Below, one piece after another: positions 63,498 through 64,000 of a DNA stretch of 64,000 nucleotides; the first letter of the stretch is position 1, and every line of letters begins with the position of its first letter. Source of the stretch: Diaphorobacter sp. HDW4A. GTDB taxonomy: Bacteria > Pseudomonadota > Gammaproteobacteria > Burkholderiales > Burkholderiaceae_C. The notes beneath the pieces are model-generated. The model saw only the letters and a program-made list of their open reading frames with translations, was not told the origin of the DNA and did no database searches. The stretch lies in the NCBI RefSeq assembly GCF_011305995.1, contig NZ_CP049910.1:1178001-1242000 (forward strand), in the 5' to 3' direction. The position numbers and the translations under genes are program-made.

Positions 63498-63723
63498 TTG
63501 GATTTTGATTTGCCTGATTTCCTTCTTTCTTCCGGGGATGAGAGGAGTAATTAAGTTATAGGTTTGAGTAGATGATCGGGCGGCTCTATTTTGAAAATAT
63601 TTTATCAAATCAAGATTTGATGTTTTTTTGTGCTTATAAATTGGTGGATTACTAGTGCGTGATCTTCTGTTGTAAGGAAGGATACTTCACGGGTGAGTAG
63701 ATGGCGAATTAGATTGACCAGGT
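63498..63723. other. AT-rich spacer, nothing recognised
   Basis: About 226 bp between the ribbon-helix-helix protein gene and the integrase remnant. It contains CCTTCTTTCTTCCGGGGATG and other short purine/pyrimidine runs but no clear terminator or gene. Confidence 0.3.
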
Positions 63724-64000
63724 TTATGCTTTTCGCAAAATAAATTCTTCCCACTCTCGCATCATCTGGCAGCGCTTCTCCATACCTTCACTTGGCTCTC
63801 CAAGGTGTGTGCAATAACCTGCTCGGCGGCCTCTCTTGGAGAGTTGATTTTCTCTCCAGCTCAGTCTTTGAATGTGGCACGAAATCCTTGGAGTACAGCA
63901 TCAATATTCATGTGCCGCATCACGACTGTCATGGTCATATTGGAGGGCCTTTGGTTCCCGGAAATGGTATTTCTCTGTCTCCGATATACATAAGTGACTT
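63724..64000 (-). pseudogene. P4-type tyrosine integrase, decayed C-terminus
   Basis: Read on the minus strand from the window edge, three short segments in different frames rebuild the end of a P4-like integrase: MRHMNIDAVLQGFRATFKD followed by TGA where the family has Trp, then AGEKINSPREAAEQVIAHTL (H of the HxxR...H/W box region), and near the end EKRCQMMREWEEFILRKA with its stop at 63724. The catalytic Tyr region is broken. The 5' part lies beyond 64,000. Confidence 0.7.

Noticed and set aside
1..64000. CRISPR arrays
   Set aside because: No regularly spaced direct repeats of 23-40 bp were seen; the repeats noted are dispersed pairs.

Overview
The window looks like an accessory, mosaic stretch of a beta-proteobacterial chromosome or large plasmid, most likely a Comamonadaceae member (Comamonas/Delftia/Acidovorax type). 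The grounds are the gene families (a Bug-type solute receptor, Gram-negative porins, MhpA-like hydroxylases, an AAHS aromatic-acid transporter, a protein with an internal XrtH-type sorting signal) and the abundance of IS3, IS66 and IS1182 elements. This is inference from family content; no rRNA or other taxonomic marker is present.

Layout. 1-4.7 kb: a minus-strand redox cluster (ene-reductase, two SDRs, quinone oxidoreductase, TetR repressor) with shared palindromic operator-like sites. 4.7-6.9 kb: an IS3-type transposase remnant, a TonB-receptor fragment and an IS3-family element with a frameshifted transposase that joins unrelated flanks. 6.9-12.5 kb: a divergent LysR/Bcr-CflA efflux pair, an FMN reductase, a DMT transporter with a His-rich tail, and a ChrA chromate transporter. 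12.5-16.3 kb: two acetyltransferase genes (one frameshifted) and a decapitated integrase closed by two nested IS3 elements. 16.4-19 kb: an XRE-ImmA/IrrE plus PIN-like pair and a DUF4279-like gene. 19.5-20.9 kb: a midcut-by-XrtH-type protein. 21.2-24 kb: a short MITE-like element and a small integron-like cassette array (attC sites, no integrase). 24-27.7 kb: a truncated IS66 abutting a truncated mer operon (merR, merT, merP, GDCCVxECC-type gene, no merA). 27.7-31.9 kb: a lipoprotein gene lacking its start codon, then a reverse transcriptase/methyltransferase-like operon whose upstream gene has been cut by an IS1182 element.

33.5-53.3 kb: an O-methyltransferase gene with an early stop, two copies of a ~166-bp repeat, a porin, and a ~16-kb aromatic catabolism region. 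On the minus strand an FAH-family hydrolase, an MhpA-like hydroxylase, a VOC dioxygenase-like protein, an NTF2-like protein, a second MhpA-like hydroxylase, an MhpC-like hydrolase, an IclR regulator, a Bug receptor and a two-domain extradiol dioxygenase run as one long series. A second, divergent IclR gene is followed on the plus strand by a third hydroxylase, an esterase and an AAHS transporter. An ATTTGCGA-type motif recurs upstream of the porin, the FAH operon, the second IclR gene and the plus-strand operon, which suggests one regulon: uptake across both membranes, ring hydroxylation, meta cleavage and hydrolysis. The actual aromatic substrate cannot be read from the sequence.

53.4-64 kb: a GHKL ATPase fused to a PD-(D/E)XK/Shedu-like nuclease domain (probable defence gene), a second IS66 (tnpC frameshifted), an intact IS3 element with a 3-bp target duplication, a secreted zinc-phospholipase-C-like protein, and an AT-rich satellite/P4-like island (Gp2-type replication protein, AlpA, a novel ribbon-helix-helix protein, decayed P4-type integrase at the right edge).

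The most promising candidates for an undescribed system are the RT + methyltransferase-like operon (28,994-31,905) and the GHKL-nuclease gene (53,466-55,496). Both sit in IS-riddled DNA typical of defence islands, and both appear damaged at the 5' side by mobile elements.
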